NCBI RefSeq assembly: GCF_032118995.1 | Contig: NC_092650.1 | Location: forward strand, 3,658,001-3,722,000 | Source of the DNA: Asterias amurensis | Lineage: Eukaryota > Echinodermata > Asteroidea > Forcipulatida > Asteriidae | Direction: 5' to 3' | DNA length: 64,000 bases | Shown here: positions 33,192 to 44,424 of the stretch, in pieces | Position numbering within the stretch: position 1 is the first letter of the stretch | Layout of the letters: each line of letters begins with the position of its first letter | The notes under the pieces: generated by a model | Seen by the model: the letters and a program-made list of their open reading frames with translations, nothing else | Database searches by the model: none | Told to the model about the DNA's origin: nothing | Program-made: the position numbers and the translations under genes

Positions 33192-35664
33192 TCTTCGTCG
33201 AGTGACAATGTAACCTCCTCACTTAAACAACAAATAATCTAATTCCTCTGACTAATAAGTCAACAATCTTCTCAGAATAAGCCGACAATCGTCATTTCGA
33301 TAAAATTAAAACACTTCTTAGTCCGACTCTATCCCCAAGCATCCAAGTGACTTTTTCCTGCCGCACTTCTTGCCAAACTTTGATTCAATTTTGAGCGTTG
33401 AATTCCAGAGACCCGCGACCGACAACCATATGACGGAGATTACAGCGCTACCATGGCAACAGAACAGGTGGTTTTGAACTAATTATTGTCCCGGTTCAGT
33501 AAACCGACAGGGGTCGCTCCGCCGCTAAAATCACAAGTTGCCTATGCCTGTGCCTATGTCTATACAGACAGGACCACGGAATCCTTTCTCAATGCTCTAG
33601 TGACGGTGAGGTCATTACCCCCACTCAACGTTGCCCCCCCCCCCGAAAAAAAGAAACCATAAATAATAAATAAAAATAAGAGTCATTCGCGACCTAATCA
33701 AACGATTTAAGTTGATGAGATAAGAGGACATGGATAACTTTGAACGTATAGTACAGTAGCGAATAGGCCCTAATATATTTCTATCAATAACCCCCCCCCC
33801 CCCCCCCCCCCTTAAAGGCAGTGGGCACTGTTGGTAATTACTCAAAATAATTATTAGCTTAAAACCTTACTTGGTGACGAGTAATTGGGAGAGGTTGATG
33901 GTATAAAACGTTGTGAGAAACGGCTCCCTCTGAAGTGCCATGGTTTTCGAGAAAGAAGTAATGTTCCACTAATTTGATTTTAAGACCTCAAGTTTAGAAC
34001 TTGAGGTCTCGAAATCAAGCATCTGAAAGCACGCGACTTCGTGTGACAAGGGTGTTTTTTCTTTCATAATTATCTTGCAACTCCGACAACCAAACGAGCT
34101 AAAATTTTCACTGGTTAGTTATTTGATGCATATGTTGAGATACACCAAGTGACAAGACTGGTCTTTGGCAATCACCAATAGTGTCCACTGCCTTTAATGA
34201 CCCAGCGGTTCAACATGTCCTGTTGTACACATAATTTCAACACATTCTATAATGAGATGATAAATTGAGCCCGCTAAAAATGTCTTGACAAGCGATGGCC
34301 ACGTTGCCAAAATAGCTTTCTCTATTGACATATATTTCCATCCTCCATGCTCTACTGACTGTGTGCCAAGTTCCAAATGATTTTAATATCAAAAGCAGTT
34401 TTCCTTTATCCTTTATCTGCCCATTAGTACTCTTTGGTCACAAACCGAGTTATAAACCAATGGGCATGTAATGCAATTGCTACAAGAAACCATTCAACAA
34501 TTTCTGCACATTTGTTTAATTTACAATTTTATGAAACTTTTTAAGAGATGCAAATTTGCATAGTAGATAAAGAATATTGATTTGAGTTTACCTCCTGACA
34601 CCCTTAGGCTAGGCCTACCGTGTGTTAGCACTGTACAGTACACATTGACTGTGATTTTGTTCACAGATATCGGAAAAAGTATTGAGTTTATACAGGTACA
34701 GTGAGTGCTAGATCGGTGTAAAATGTATGGGTACAACAAAATAGTGTTAACTTGTTCTAAGAAACCCTTGCTCTAATGTAATGCTCTTTATACAGCAATG
34801 CGGTCCATGTGTTTATTCAAATATTTGCATTTGAACTACAGCTTCAGTATGACATATTCCACCACGGTTTACCCAGTTGTCATGCCAACCCAATAGGCCT
34901 ATGCATAATGAATGAAAAACGGAAAACCATAAATCAGAAGTTCAAGCAATTGGGAAAAAAATATATGAAATGCGACAATAAGTTCTCAACCGCAAAGCGA
35001 ATACTATGGCTTCCGGGCAATGCCTCCCAAAACCCATAATGGCTTAGTTTGTAACATAACTTTGTGCTATGTGTAAGTAATGTCTTTGTCACGTTCTATT
35101 GTACTTGTGTAGGCATTAAATCCAATGTTTTGAAACATGTGCTCAGGTGTATAGTATAATGCTTTGTTTGTATTTGTGGATATCTATTAAAAGGGACTGA
35201 TAGGGGTTAAACAGCATTCTATTAGTTTTTAAATTGTACATAATATTTCCCCCAACAAAGATAAGTCTGTACAAGCATAGAGAAACCTTAATATCATTAT
35301 GGTACACGTGTACACATGTACCCCAAATATATCGGCATTTATTGAAAGTTTGCAAATTGTGCACTACTTAATTCTACAGCGGATGAGTTTGTATGTTGTA
35401 CTTCGGTTCGGTTGTTTTTATGCCGCCCGCAGAGTAGAGAGTCAAGCTTCGTTGCCTTACACAGTTTTGACAAAATCACTGCGCGCCTCAACACAGGACG
35501 AGTAAACAGTATCTACATCATTCATTGTCAATTGATGGAGTTGGAATGACGAGGTTGTAGTGACGAATGTTTTCGAACCCGCTGGTCTAAAATTTTAAAA
35601 ACAAATCCCCATAATAAAGTAGTTTCCTCCGCCCAGGACTACAGGAATTCATCAAAGTTCGATT
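33192..35664. other. Intergenic region between divergent SLC7 and CUB-LDLa genes
   Basis: The two flanking genes point away from each other, so both promoters should lie here. The part from 33192 to 33500 is the likely 5' UTR and promoter of the SLC7 gene, and 35200-35664 that of the CUB-LDLa gene. Besides the family A MITE at 33812-34197 and C-runs at 33630-33645 and 33791-33811, nothing is recognised. Confidence 0.4.
33812..34197. mobile_element. TTAA-flanked MITE, family A, complete copy
   Basis: TTAA at 33812-33815 and 34194-34197; ends AGGCAGTGGGCACTGTTGGT and ACCAATAGTGTCCACTGCCT. Internal family blocks GAGAAACGGCTCCCTCTGAA and ATCTGAAAGCACGCGACTTC are present. This is the best preserved family A copy here. 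It directly follows a C20 run. Confidence 0.92.
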
Positions 35665-38600
35665 ATGGCATCAGCTTATGGTTTTCAAGTACGGATGGTA
35701 ATCTGCTTCGTGTGGTCTATCATATTAGTGTTGACTGAACACACCATGGCTTGTCGTCAAAGGGAACCACGGAGCGATCTAAGCAGAAGAATTTCCCTCG
35801 TTGAAGGTATTAAAGTTTTTTTTTAATAGATGGAAATTTGCATCAAGTATAAATAATACTATTTTGGTTTTACCCATATATATACACCGATGCGTGCTAG
35901 CACCGTATACTCAGTACTTTCATGAGCTCTGTGAGAGGCATATATATACTACTCGGGTGGGAACCCACGACCAGGGCCCAATTTCATAGCGCTGCTAAGC
36001 ACCAAAATTTGCTTAGCATGAAATTTGTTCCTTGATAAAAACTGGAATGCCATCCAAATTTCCAGTCTTTGCATGTTGCTTCTTACTGGTATTCAGCTGT
36101 TGTTTGCTAGTCCTGAAAATCACGTGGAAATTTGGTTGGCATTCCTGTTTTTATAAAGGGAGAAATTTCATGCTAAGCAAATTTGTGTGCTTAGCAGCGC
36201 TATGAAATTGGGCCCTGTGCAAAATTAATATTGTAAAAAATGTTAAATTTGCTATACAGAAGGCAAAGTTCGTGGGTTCGAATCCCACCTGTGCAAAATA
36301 CCGGTGGATTTTCTTACAGGACTCGGGAAAGTACTGAGTACGCATGGTGTTGTAACACATGTCGGTGTACTGTAGGCCTAGGGGTAAAATGTTCATAATT
36401 TTGCAGGGAATGGTTCGAGTTATTGGAACCATGCGTTTTTTTCTTTTTCAAGTTGTGCAATTTTCTTGAATTTGTCTTTTTCTTTGCATATATATAGGCC
36501 TACACTTTTTTGTTTTTGTTTTAAATTATTGTAAACCAAATAGATTTGTTCCTATAGCCTTTGGTTTGATAGAGTAATTTAACAAACCAAAATAAAGTTA
36601 AAGTTGCATGACCCAGTTTTTTTATAAGTTATTCTAATTTTGTAAAAATACTTTTTATCTGAACGAATTTTGACGATGCCATCACAAAACGAAAACAATA
36701 CAACAACTTTTGCACATGCCATCTTCCAAAAACCATTATGAAAATTATGAAAACAGTTAGGTCTGCAAGCTCATCTTTATTCTTCGAATACAATAATTTC
36801 TTTCACGGCATATCCCTACAGAAATGTTGATTTTGCCATCCGACGGCTCTTGCCTGACTACGGAAAGCGGCACGGCACAGTACGGGAAGATCCTCGCGTC
36901 GCATGACGACAGCAAATCACGTGACATCTTCAACGTCACTATTTTGTGTGTATACGTCATCAGCGCGAAACCGCCATTCCAAAGGGTAATGCTCGACTTC
37001 AGATGGTTCGACGTGTCTCGGAGGTAAGGCTGTGTCACCGAATTAGCGGCTACAGCTATACGGCTACGGCTAGATTTCCGCGTCATCATGCGTTAAAGTA
37101 TATATGACATCCTTAGCAACACACTTAGTAACAGCCGTAGCCGCTATAGATGTAGCCGCTAATTCGGATACCGTCTAGTGCTACTTTTACATTTCTCTCT
37201 TATAGGAAATAATCGATTTTTAGAATTAGCGTCTGCTCCTGTCTTGCATTCTTGAACATTGCAATGTTTAAAAACAAGGGAAATGAATGTTTTACAAACG
37301 TTCAGGAATTGGAGGGAGATATTTCTAATAGGCCTACTAATAGGGAGGTTTAGCTGCACGAATTTACCTGGCGTTAACGCGAGCATTTTACACCCCCGAA
37401 AACCCTTTGTTTAATAAGGTGTGTAATGAAATACTACAGTTTACTTGCCCCGCCTTCAGGAAAAACTATTAATTTTGACTACATTTAGATTATGGTGACG
37501 GGGCTCAAAATGTGAAGTGGGAGTTTTTGACGGACCTATAACTAAGGACGACTTAGTCCATTTTAAATTTAGGAAGCGCAAAATATTGCATGCCGAGCTA
37601 TTCTCCCGAGAATCAGCCAAGCCAAATCCCGCGGCCATATTCCATAGAGCTGCTTTAGCACAGAAAGTAGCTAAGCAAAACAAAAATAGGCTTACCATAA
37701 ATAAGGTTACCAGCCAAAGAACTTATATGTCACTTGTACACATTTTGACTGGTATCGTGCTTATTTCTGCTCAGAAGAAAAATGTTCAGCACCATTTTCT
37801 GCTTAAAACATCTGTACATGAAATTGAGCCCACGTCTTTTCAACACAGGTACATCGCGGACCCATTATGTGAGCACTCTCACGTGACATTTTACGACGGT
37901 CCGGACCCGATGACGTCATCACGGCTACTGAACGCAACGTGCGGCAGCCAGCGACCGCAGTTGTTTACTTCCAGCCAATCATCGCTCAGTATGGTAATTT
38001 ATGCAAGCGGTAACCTGAGTGTGGTGGACTTCATGGCAGTCTACAGTTCGTTCAGTGACGGTAAGGATACTATCAAAATGACGCCAACATTAAGGTCTTT
38101 GGACCAGCAGAAATCTCGCAGAATTAGAGAAAACCCCAAAACAAAGATACCAAGTTTTAACCCCGCATCAACACATCACAGTCTTTGTATTAGATTAATA
38201 AGCTTATAGTGTGTGTAGGGGGGGGGGGGGCGGTGCTGTGGCCGGACTTGATTTTGGTGCGGCGAACTTTGGGCGAACTGTGTACACACTTTTCTGATAG
38301 TGATTGCGCCCATTTGTGATTCTCCTCCTTCACCCCCTCTCCCGGCCCTTAAAGGGGACAGAATCTCCGACATATGGGATAGATTTCCCTGGAACACAAA
38401 TAAAAGGTTAAAGTAGGAAACTGTAAAAGGTTTGATGATAGTTTGATACGATGTACATAAGATGCTCTCTTAGGGCCTTGTCACACAGGCAACTTTGAGG
38501 CATTACCTGCATGCTACAAGACCGCCATAGGTAGCACATTGTCTTACGATTCACAAGATTGCCTGGAATTGGTTGCCTGTTAATTTCCTGGGCCCAATTC

Positions 38601-40241
38601 CACATAGCTGCTTCAGCACAAAAAGAAGCTAAGCACACAATAATTATGCTTACCAAAATAAGGTTATCAGCCAAAATACAATGTCACCTGTACAATTTGT
38701 GACTGGTATCCTGCTCCCTTTTGCTTAGCAGAAAACTGTTAAGCAATATTTCCCGATAAGCAGCTCTATAAAATTGGGTCCAAGTGTGACATCCATGTCC
38801 TCCAGATCTCCAAGTTGTTTTTATTAGTATTTTTTATTATTACTGGTATTTTTCCTTCTTTATCTTCTCACACTAGAACAATTCAGCAATAGTACAGATG
38901 AGTCGGAGCCACGCCTAGTTTGTTTATCGACCAATCGGTGCATCCCAAAGGCGTTGTCATGTGACCGACAGGGCGTGTCTAACTGCGGGGACGAAGATTA
39001 CAGTGACCAACTCAATGAGCTGACGCCCTCGTTTTGCCCAGGTTAGGTTTTTGTCCAGGCTGCATGAAATAGCAAGTCTCTATAAATATTTTACTGTGAC
39101 TATCTTTTTTATATACTGAAAAATAGTTAAGCAAAGCCTTTTTCTACTCAGACTCTTGTGACAGAGCACGATAGTTTTATACTTTTCTTTTCAACTTAAA
39201 ATGTTGTTTGGATGTTAGAAAAGTCCGATCAGTTTTAATAGTCATCAGGAAGTTTCAACCCTGTGTCTGTATAATAACAACAATGCGTACCCTTTGAGAA
39301 AAAGGTTGTTCACACACTGATATAAACCAACGGCTCTTTGGTGTTTCTCTTTTTAACTTCCAGTGGTGTACGACATCGACTGGATACCCGTCGTTGTAAT
39401 TGTAGCCTGCATTGCTGGTTTGGTTGTCATTTTTCTCCTCCACTGGTGTTGCTGGCGTCCAGGTTACATACCCTGGTATTTGGGCCGTTTTCGTCGTACA
39501 CGATGCTGCGAGTTGGGCGGGTGCTGCACAACGCCCAGTCGCCATTTTTGCTCGGGCGTGTGCCCGTGCTGCAACGGCTACCCCTGCGACAAGGCTACAG
39601 GGAAAAGACCCGTTCAGAGTAGTGGGACTAAGCCTCCTGGATATGTCAACAACAACGGACTGGGAAGAGAAGGTCACCAGGCTCAACTGAACCCGCGGTC
39701 TGAAGGTGGACGTCGTGACGTCAACACCCCGAATAATGTCTTTCTTGTTGTGGATGACGGTCACGGTCCAATCAGAAGCGAAGGCGGGAAAACGAAAACA
39801 GCCAGCAGACGACAACAATTTCTACCAGTAGCACACACCAATCAAGCAAGTCGCAACCAACCAACAATATTTCCCTCAGAGGATAATCACCCACCACCCA
39901 ACGTAAATGAATACCGTAGTGAAAAACCGGTAACGTCCAAAGTTTTAGCAACAACTAGTCCATCTGGACCTGTGTATGGAAAAAGTGCAGAATCCAGCTC
40001 ACGTGGAGTTAAGTCATCTAAGTTGTTCACGAAAAAGAGAGTCAACCCAACTTTTGAACCGATGAGATCAGCAAAATGGAGCCCGGCTAGGTCTGAGCTT
40101 CAACGGGATCCGTTGGGCGCCGGACCGAGAGGAGAGTTCTTCCACCAGGGTAGCAGACGGCTTACCCCCGACGAAGAAACACAGATAGACAACCATTTCC
40201 CGGTTTATTCTGATGGAGGCCATGTCAGGGAAGGCAGATAA
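35665..40241 (+). CDS. CUB and LDLa single-pass membrane protein (5 exons, complete)
   Basis: Exons 35665-35806, 36822-37023, 37849-38060, 38877-39041 and 39364-40241, all GT-AG with matching phases; 1599 nt, 532 residues. Domains: signal peptide 1-29 (hydrophobic 12-23, then TMA before C30); CUB about 50-185 with C58-C90 and C122-C146 in the usual pairing order, YGKI near its start, FYDGPD and CG...P.LF; LDLa-like 199-239 (RCIP, CD, GDED); TM about 248-267; cytosolic tail of about 265 residues that begins with a dense cysteine cluster (269-315) and is otherwise basic, proline- and serine-rich. The plan resembles NETO and LRP10/LRP12-type receptors, but orthology cannot be claimed. Odd: the LDLa module lacks the first of its six cysteines and has GDEDYSD in place of the DGSDE calcium site. 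Probably a cell-surface receptor or co-receptor. Confidence 0.88.
35825..36395. mobile_element. Family H MITE shell with nested insertions
   Basis: Left part 35825-35950 (GGAAATTTGCATCAAGTA, CCGTATACTCAGTACTTTC) and right part 36300-36395 (GGACTCGGGAAAGTACTGAG, GTAACACATGTCGGTGTA) match the element at 13629-13845. A family G MITE (35974-36215) and a piece with a tRNA B box (GTGGGTTCGAATCCCACCTG, 36268-36290) lie between. It occupies intron 1 of the CUB-LDLa gene. Confidence 0.65.
35974..36215. mobile_element. MITE, family G variant (palindromic)
   Basis: GGGCCCAATTTCATAGCGCTG at the left and CAGCGCTATGAAATTGGGCCC at the right are exact inverse ends; the interior matches 13257-13500 (TTGCTTAGCATGAAATT). 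Confidence 0.85.
37028..37172. mobile_element. Short palindromic element at the exon 2 donor
   Basis: CACCGAATTAGCGGCTACAGC ... AGCCGTAGCC and the inverse GCCGCTAATTCGGATACCG form arms of about 55 bp. It begins within 5 bases of the exon 2 donor of the CUB-LDLa gene. A distantly similar CTGTAGCCGTAGCC piece is at 2727-2745. Confidence 0.65.
37633..37832. mobile_element. MITE, family G, copy next to exon 3
   Basis: CATAGAGCTGCTTTAGCACA ... AAGGTTACCAGCCAAAG ... TGTACATGAAATTGAGCCC. It ends 16 nt before the exon 3 acceptor of the CUB-LDLa gene, so the branch-point zone of that intron is MITE sequence. Confidence 0.8.
38590..38781. mobile_element. MITE, family G
   Basis: GGGCCCAATTCCACATAGCT at the left, AGCAGCTCTATAAAATTGGG at the right, with ATAAGGTTATCAGCCAAAAT and TTTGTGACTGGTATCCTGCT between. 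It lies in intron 3 of the CUB-LDLa gene. Confidence 0.85.
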
Positions 40242-40479
40242 TTAACTGAATTTTGATTTTAAACACGCACTCAATTTATACTACGCGTTAAACGATGACG
40301 AATAATTAAGAACAATCGAACCATGTAGGTTTTCTACACTCTGAAAACTCCCAGTTCTGGACCCCTTATATAGCGAGCAAAAAACGTAAAAGTGAATGTC
40401 AGAGTGTGTAAAAAATCTCATGTACGAAGCATAAAGTGAAGTTACCATTTTCTCACGTCATGTACGTACGTGCAGACGC

Positions 40480-40800
40480 TAAAGGCAGTGGACACTTTGC
40501 AGTTGGTGTATCTCAACATATGCACAAAATAACAAACCTGTGAAAATTTGAGCTCAATCATTCTTCGAACTCGCGAGATAATAATGAAAGAAAAAAAACC
40601 ACCCATGTCACACGAAGTTGTGTGCGTTTAGATGGTTGATTACTAGGGAAAATTACTTCTTTCTCGAAAACTATGGCACTTCAGAGGGAGCCGTTTCTCG
40701 CAATGTTTTATACCATCAACCTCTCCCCATTACTCGTCATTAAGAAAGGTTTTATGCTAAAAATTATTTTGAGTAATTACCAATGGTGTCCACTGCCTTG
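40480..40800. mobile_element. MITE, family A (inverted orientation)
   Basis: AAAGGCAGTGGACACTTTG at the left and ACCAATGGTGTCCACTGCCT at the right; the body carries the inverse of the family blocks (CTTCAGAGGGAGCCGTTTCT). The left end is shortened by a small deletion, and the TTAA flanks are not intact. Confidence 0.8.
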
Positions 40801-41314
40801 AAACGTGAGCATGAAATAATTTAAAGCCCAAAGTGGTGGCGTCATCTAGGAACGACACAATTTTCCGACGTTCACATACACGTTTTTGCTCGCGTAACGT
40901 GCAGCTAAACCTCCGTAATAATTCCCTTGTATTTTAATTGGAGTGCCACTTTCATTAAATTGGCAGGTTCGTTTTGCCTATAATACCTTCAGTGAAAAGC
41001 TTCTAACTATCTCGAACGTGAAGAAGAGGCTACTTTTAAAAGATTGTTGTCAAAATGTTGGGGTCAAATCGTCCCCAAATCGGACCTACATCTGTTATAG
41101 TATATTTTTGTTTCATTGTTTGCTTTAGTGCTTGACCTATGTATGTAGTTTGTTTACTATCTGAGGGAGGGGGGGGGGGTTCTTAAACGCTACGTTGCTA
41201 CAGCGTTTTCGTTCGGATGAGAAACTATGCAGTATTTGGGCTCATGCGAGTTACGATGATTCCAGGAGCAAATTTTTAAGAGTTGTTGCTAACGTGCTTA
41301 AGAAGAAAATACTG

Positions 41315-41474
41315 CTTATTAATTTTCTGCTATGCAGGCTAATGAGCAGGATACCAGTTACAATTTGTACATGTGACATGGTAGTTTGGCTGGTAACATT
41401 ATTCTGCTGGTAAGCAACATTTTGTTGTGATTAGCCACTTTTAGTGCTTTAATCAGCTCTATGAAATCGGGCCC
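41315..41474. mobile_element. Family G MITE, truncated
   Basis: GAGCAGGATACCAGTTACAA, GTAGTTTGGCTGGTAACATT and AGCTCTATGAAATCGGGCCC are the reverse-orientation hallmarks of family G. The left end is missing. Confidence 0.7.
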
Positions 41475-41935
41475 TCTTTTAACGTGTTGCGGGGGGGGGG
41501 GGGTATGGACGCCCATATATTCCTGTGTTCGCATAGCGTAGAGATCAATTGCATTTTGAAGAGCGCTCTTACATTAATATTATTGTGGAAATATTAGTTG
41601 GTAATTAGGCAAAGCACAAACGTTTAACATTTAGGTTCTAATAGGCGTTACCCGCTACAAAATTAAGTCCGCAGTTTAGACAATGTTTAGGTACACCAAA
41701 GCTAAAGGTGATTTCATAAAGAGTGCAGCCCGTAAAAACTCTATAACGAGTTAACAATTATTAACAAATCTGCGCGGACATTACAAAATGCTCCGGATCT
41801 TAGGCGATATAAAAAAAAAAAAAAAACGCGGCCTTTCGAAAAGAATTTTCACGGTTAGTTTTACTCAGTATATCTGTATTTATGTTTAAAACGAACTAGC
41901 GATTAAAATATATGTATATACTTTCCCTTTTAAGG

Positions 41936-42320
41936 ATTATTACAGATCTGGTAAGAAAATAATCGTGAAAATCACAGATTTACAGAAAACTTTACACGGT
42001 CTAATGATGATGTCAAATGTGGTGACAATTATTCGGTGGTCTCCATCCTTTTAGGAGACCTCCCCACTTTATAATCTATTAAGTTTTCTCTCTTTAATCT
42101 TATATTTTGTCATTTTAAATGATTGATCGGGGATAAATTAAAATAACTAACTAAAACAAAATAGTAGAAAAAATCCCTTGAAGTGTTGATGCCTGAAATG
42201 TCGTATTTGATGAGAAATAAATTATTTAATTTCGCGTTTGGAGTTTATCGCACAGTGAGCCTTTAATTCCCTTGTTTGTATTGATGTCATGCAAAATGTG
42301 CAATCGGTTTTTCACTTTTT
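41936..42320 (+). mobile_element. MITE-like repeat, family E, second copy
   Basis: GGATTATTACAGATCTGGTA, ACAGATTTACAGAAAAC, TATTTGATGAGAAATAAAT and ATGCAAAATGTGCAATCGG match 5119-5361. About 140 bp (42020-42160) without counterpart in the first copy is inserted in the middle. Confidence 0.65.
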
Positions 42321-42839
42321 TTCTCGTGACCCAGATTGCCAAACAATTTCAAACTTCTACAGGTTTGTCAGCATATAATTATGGTTGATTACATCTCCCA
42401 TCAACTGTTTTCTGTTAGCAAAACCAATTCTGTGGTGTTCCTTAGTGGTACATTAATACCGTACAGCCCGTTGTCAGTTCATATAAATCTATATAAACTA
42501 CGTGACAAATATGTAACTAAACATCTAGACAAAAATTTTAAGAGATTAAACATTATTAAATTATTAAATTTTTCGAGTATCGGTTGAGGAAATAAGCGAC
42601 GCAATAGATGAATATTTTTTATATATATATATTTTTTTGATGATAGCATTATTATGGCTGAAATGTTGATTTCAGTTTTGATGTTATTTTTCTCACTTTT
42701 TCATGACTGTAACCATTGTAACCCTTTATTTTTTATACCTTGGGACCACTATTGCGGATCATCATGTGCATCGTTTATCAACTGTAAAGCCCCTTATTTT
42801 TAAAAAGGCGGGTCTGAAATATCACGCGACTATCTTACT

Positions 42840-44200
42840 GTTCAAGAGCCGGGACCCGTTTCTCGCAATGTGTTATCAACAGCTCTCCATTGCTTGTTAC
42901 CAAGTATTTTCTATGCTGACAATTGTTTTGAGTAATAACCAATAATGCCCAGTGCCTTTGAAGGAGGCATGGGAAATAAAAAGACCACATCTTGGTAGTT
43001 TCAGTACACTCTCTGGTGTGTCAAGAAGGCAGAGTTTTGGATTGAGTTCGGGTACTTTATATATCCTGACTTTCATTAAACGCACACAATTATAAGATCT
43101 CTCCTTACATCTTCCATATTGTATGTTGTACTCTCCGATTATGGTGTTTTTATAAATGAAAATAATATTAATTTGTATGGGTTTCCTGGTTAACTTCTCT
43201 TGTTCCCCATACCGTGGAGCTATCTTTGTTTTCTATATCTCCATGCCCACATCATGTACCACCATCGATCGGACAGGGTCCAAAAGGGACTGCAGAGAAA
43301 ACAAGTATACACAAAAACAAACACAAAGGTTATCAATTTTTGGACCAAAAAACAACAACACGTTTATTCAGTATACAACAATTCATTAACATCTGCTTAA
43401 AACCCGCCACAATACTTAAATTAATTGTACATGATGACCCCCCCCCCCCCCCCCCCCATTTATGACAAGAACTTTGAAATATGTCGAATGAACTTCGTTC
43501 GCATGGAGGTGATTGATTGGACTCCAAGCGACCCGCGCCTGCCTATTTTCGTTCTTAATTGATTACTTTAAAGAATTGACTTACTCTAAAAACTTTCGCA
43601 TACACATCACAAAACTAGCTTTGTACTTTTACGTTCATGTTAAACGTTATAATCGGCTTTATGCAATTTAAAGGGAGGTTATGAGTTTAGTAATCACGTG
43701 TAAAGGCACTTGACACGTTTAGTAATAATTGTCAATGACCAGTATTCTCACGTGGTGTATCCAACCACATGCATGAAAACAAGGACTGTGAAAAGTTGGG
43801 CCCAATCGGTCATCGAAGTTGTAAGAGATAATGAAAAGTTAGTATTTTTGCACAGTTTGTGTGCTTTCACATGTATAAAAGGCTTCAGGCTTGAAGTATT
43901 TTATTAGGTGGGTGAGAAGTCACCTCTTTCTCAAAAACTACATTTCTCACTAAAAGGTTGAATCTGATTTAGATAGTGTTGATTCCAATTACGGATTATC
44001 GATGTTGGGAAATAATGCTCTGGATTTGGGGCAAAATCTCAAAAACGAAACCACCTTTTGAAATGTCCATGTTAGTTTTGTTGTTAAAAAATATAATCTA
44101 TATTTATGTAAAACCAAAGGTAAACTGTCCCTTTAAGAGTTACCAAATCACATGCATATATACATTATGATAATAAATAATTAATTTAAGATCTAAACAT
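42840..44200. repeat. Segmental duplication block, left copy
   Basis: Blocks at 42840-43200 (family A MITE end, then AAATAAAAAGACCACATCTT ... TTCATTAAACGCACACAATT), 43555-43650 (TTGATTACTTTAAAGAATTG) and 44060-44190 (CAAATCACATGCATATATAC) recur in the same order at 57050-57450, 58785-58920, 59240-59365 and 59990-60110. The copies flank the 3' sides of the two paralogous minus-strand genes. A family A' MITE lies at 43702-43945. Confidence 0.85.
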
Positions 44201-44424
44201 AAATGCTAAGAGAAAACGTTCTCGTCAAAATGAATACATTACAGAATTGGTAAGAAACAAAAATCGTGAAGAGTATACGTTTCTGTCCATAGCTATAAAC
44301 GAGTCCAATCTGCCTGGGTTTTAAATCAGAGTTTTCCTTCTCCTAGGTAGGCTTTTTTTGCTGTCGTTTATATAAAGCTTAATACGTTGCGAATATCCAT
44401 AAAACACTTCAGTGTTCAGCTTTT

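Larger units (their letters stand above)
40242..42839. other. Intergenic DNA after the CUB-LDLa gene
   Basis: Holds a family A MITE (40480-40800), a family G remnant (41315-41474) and a family E repeat (41936-42320). Between these the DNA is AT-rich without a supportable gene. No clear AATAAA was found close to the CUB-LDLa stop. Confidence 0.5.

Noticed and set aside
37517-38209. 230-codon plus-strand open frame
   Set aside because: It runs from intron and MITE sequence through exon 3 into the next intron; only 37849-38060 is real coding sequence.
39255-39818. 187-codon minus-strand frame
   Set aside because: Antisense shadow of the last exon of the CUB-LDLa gene; no domain or splice support.
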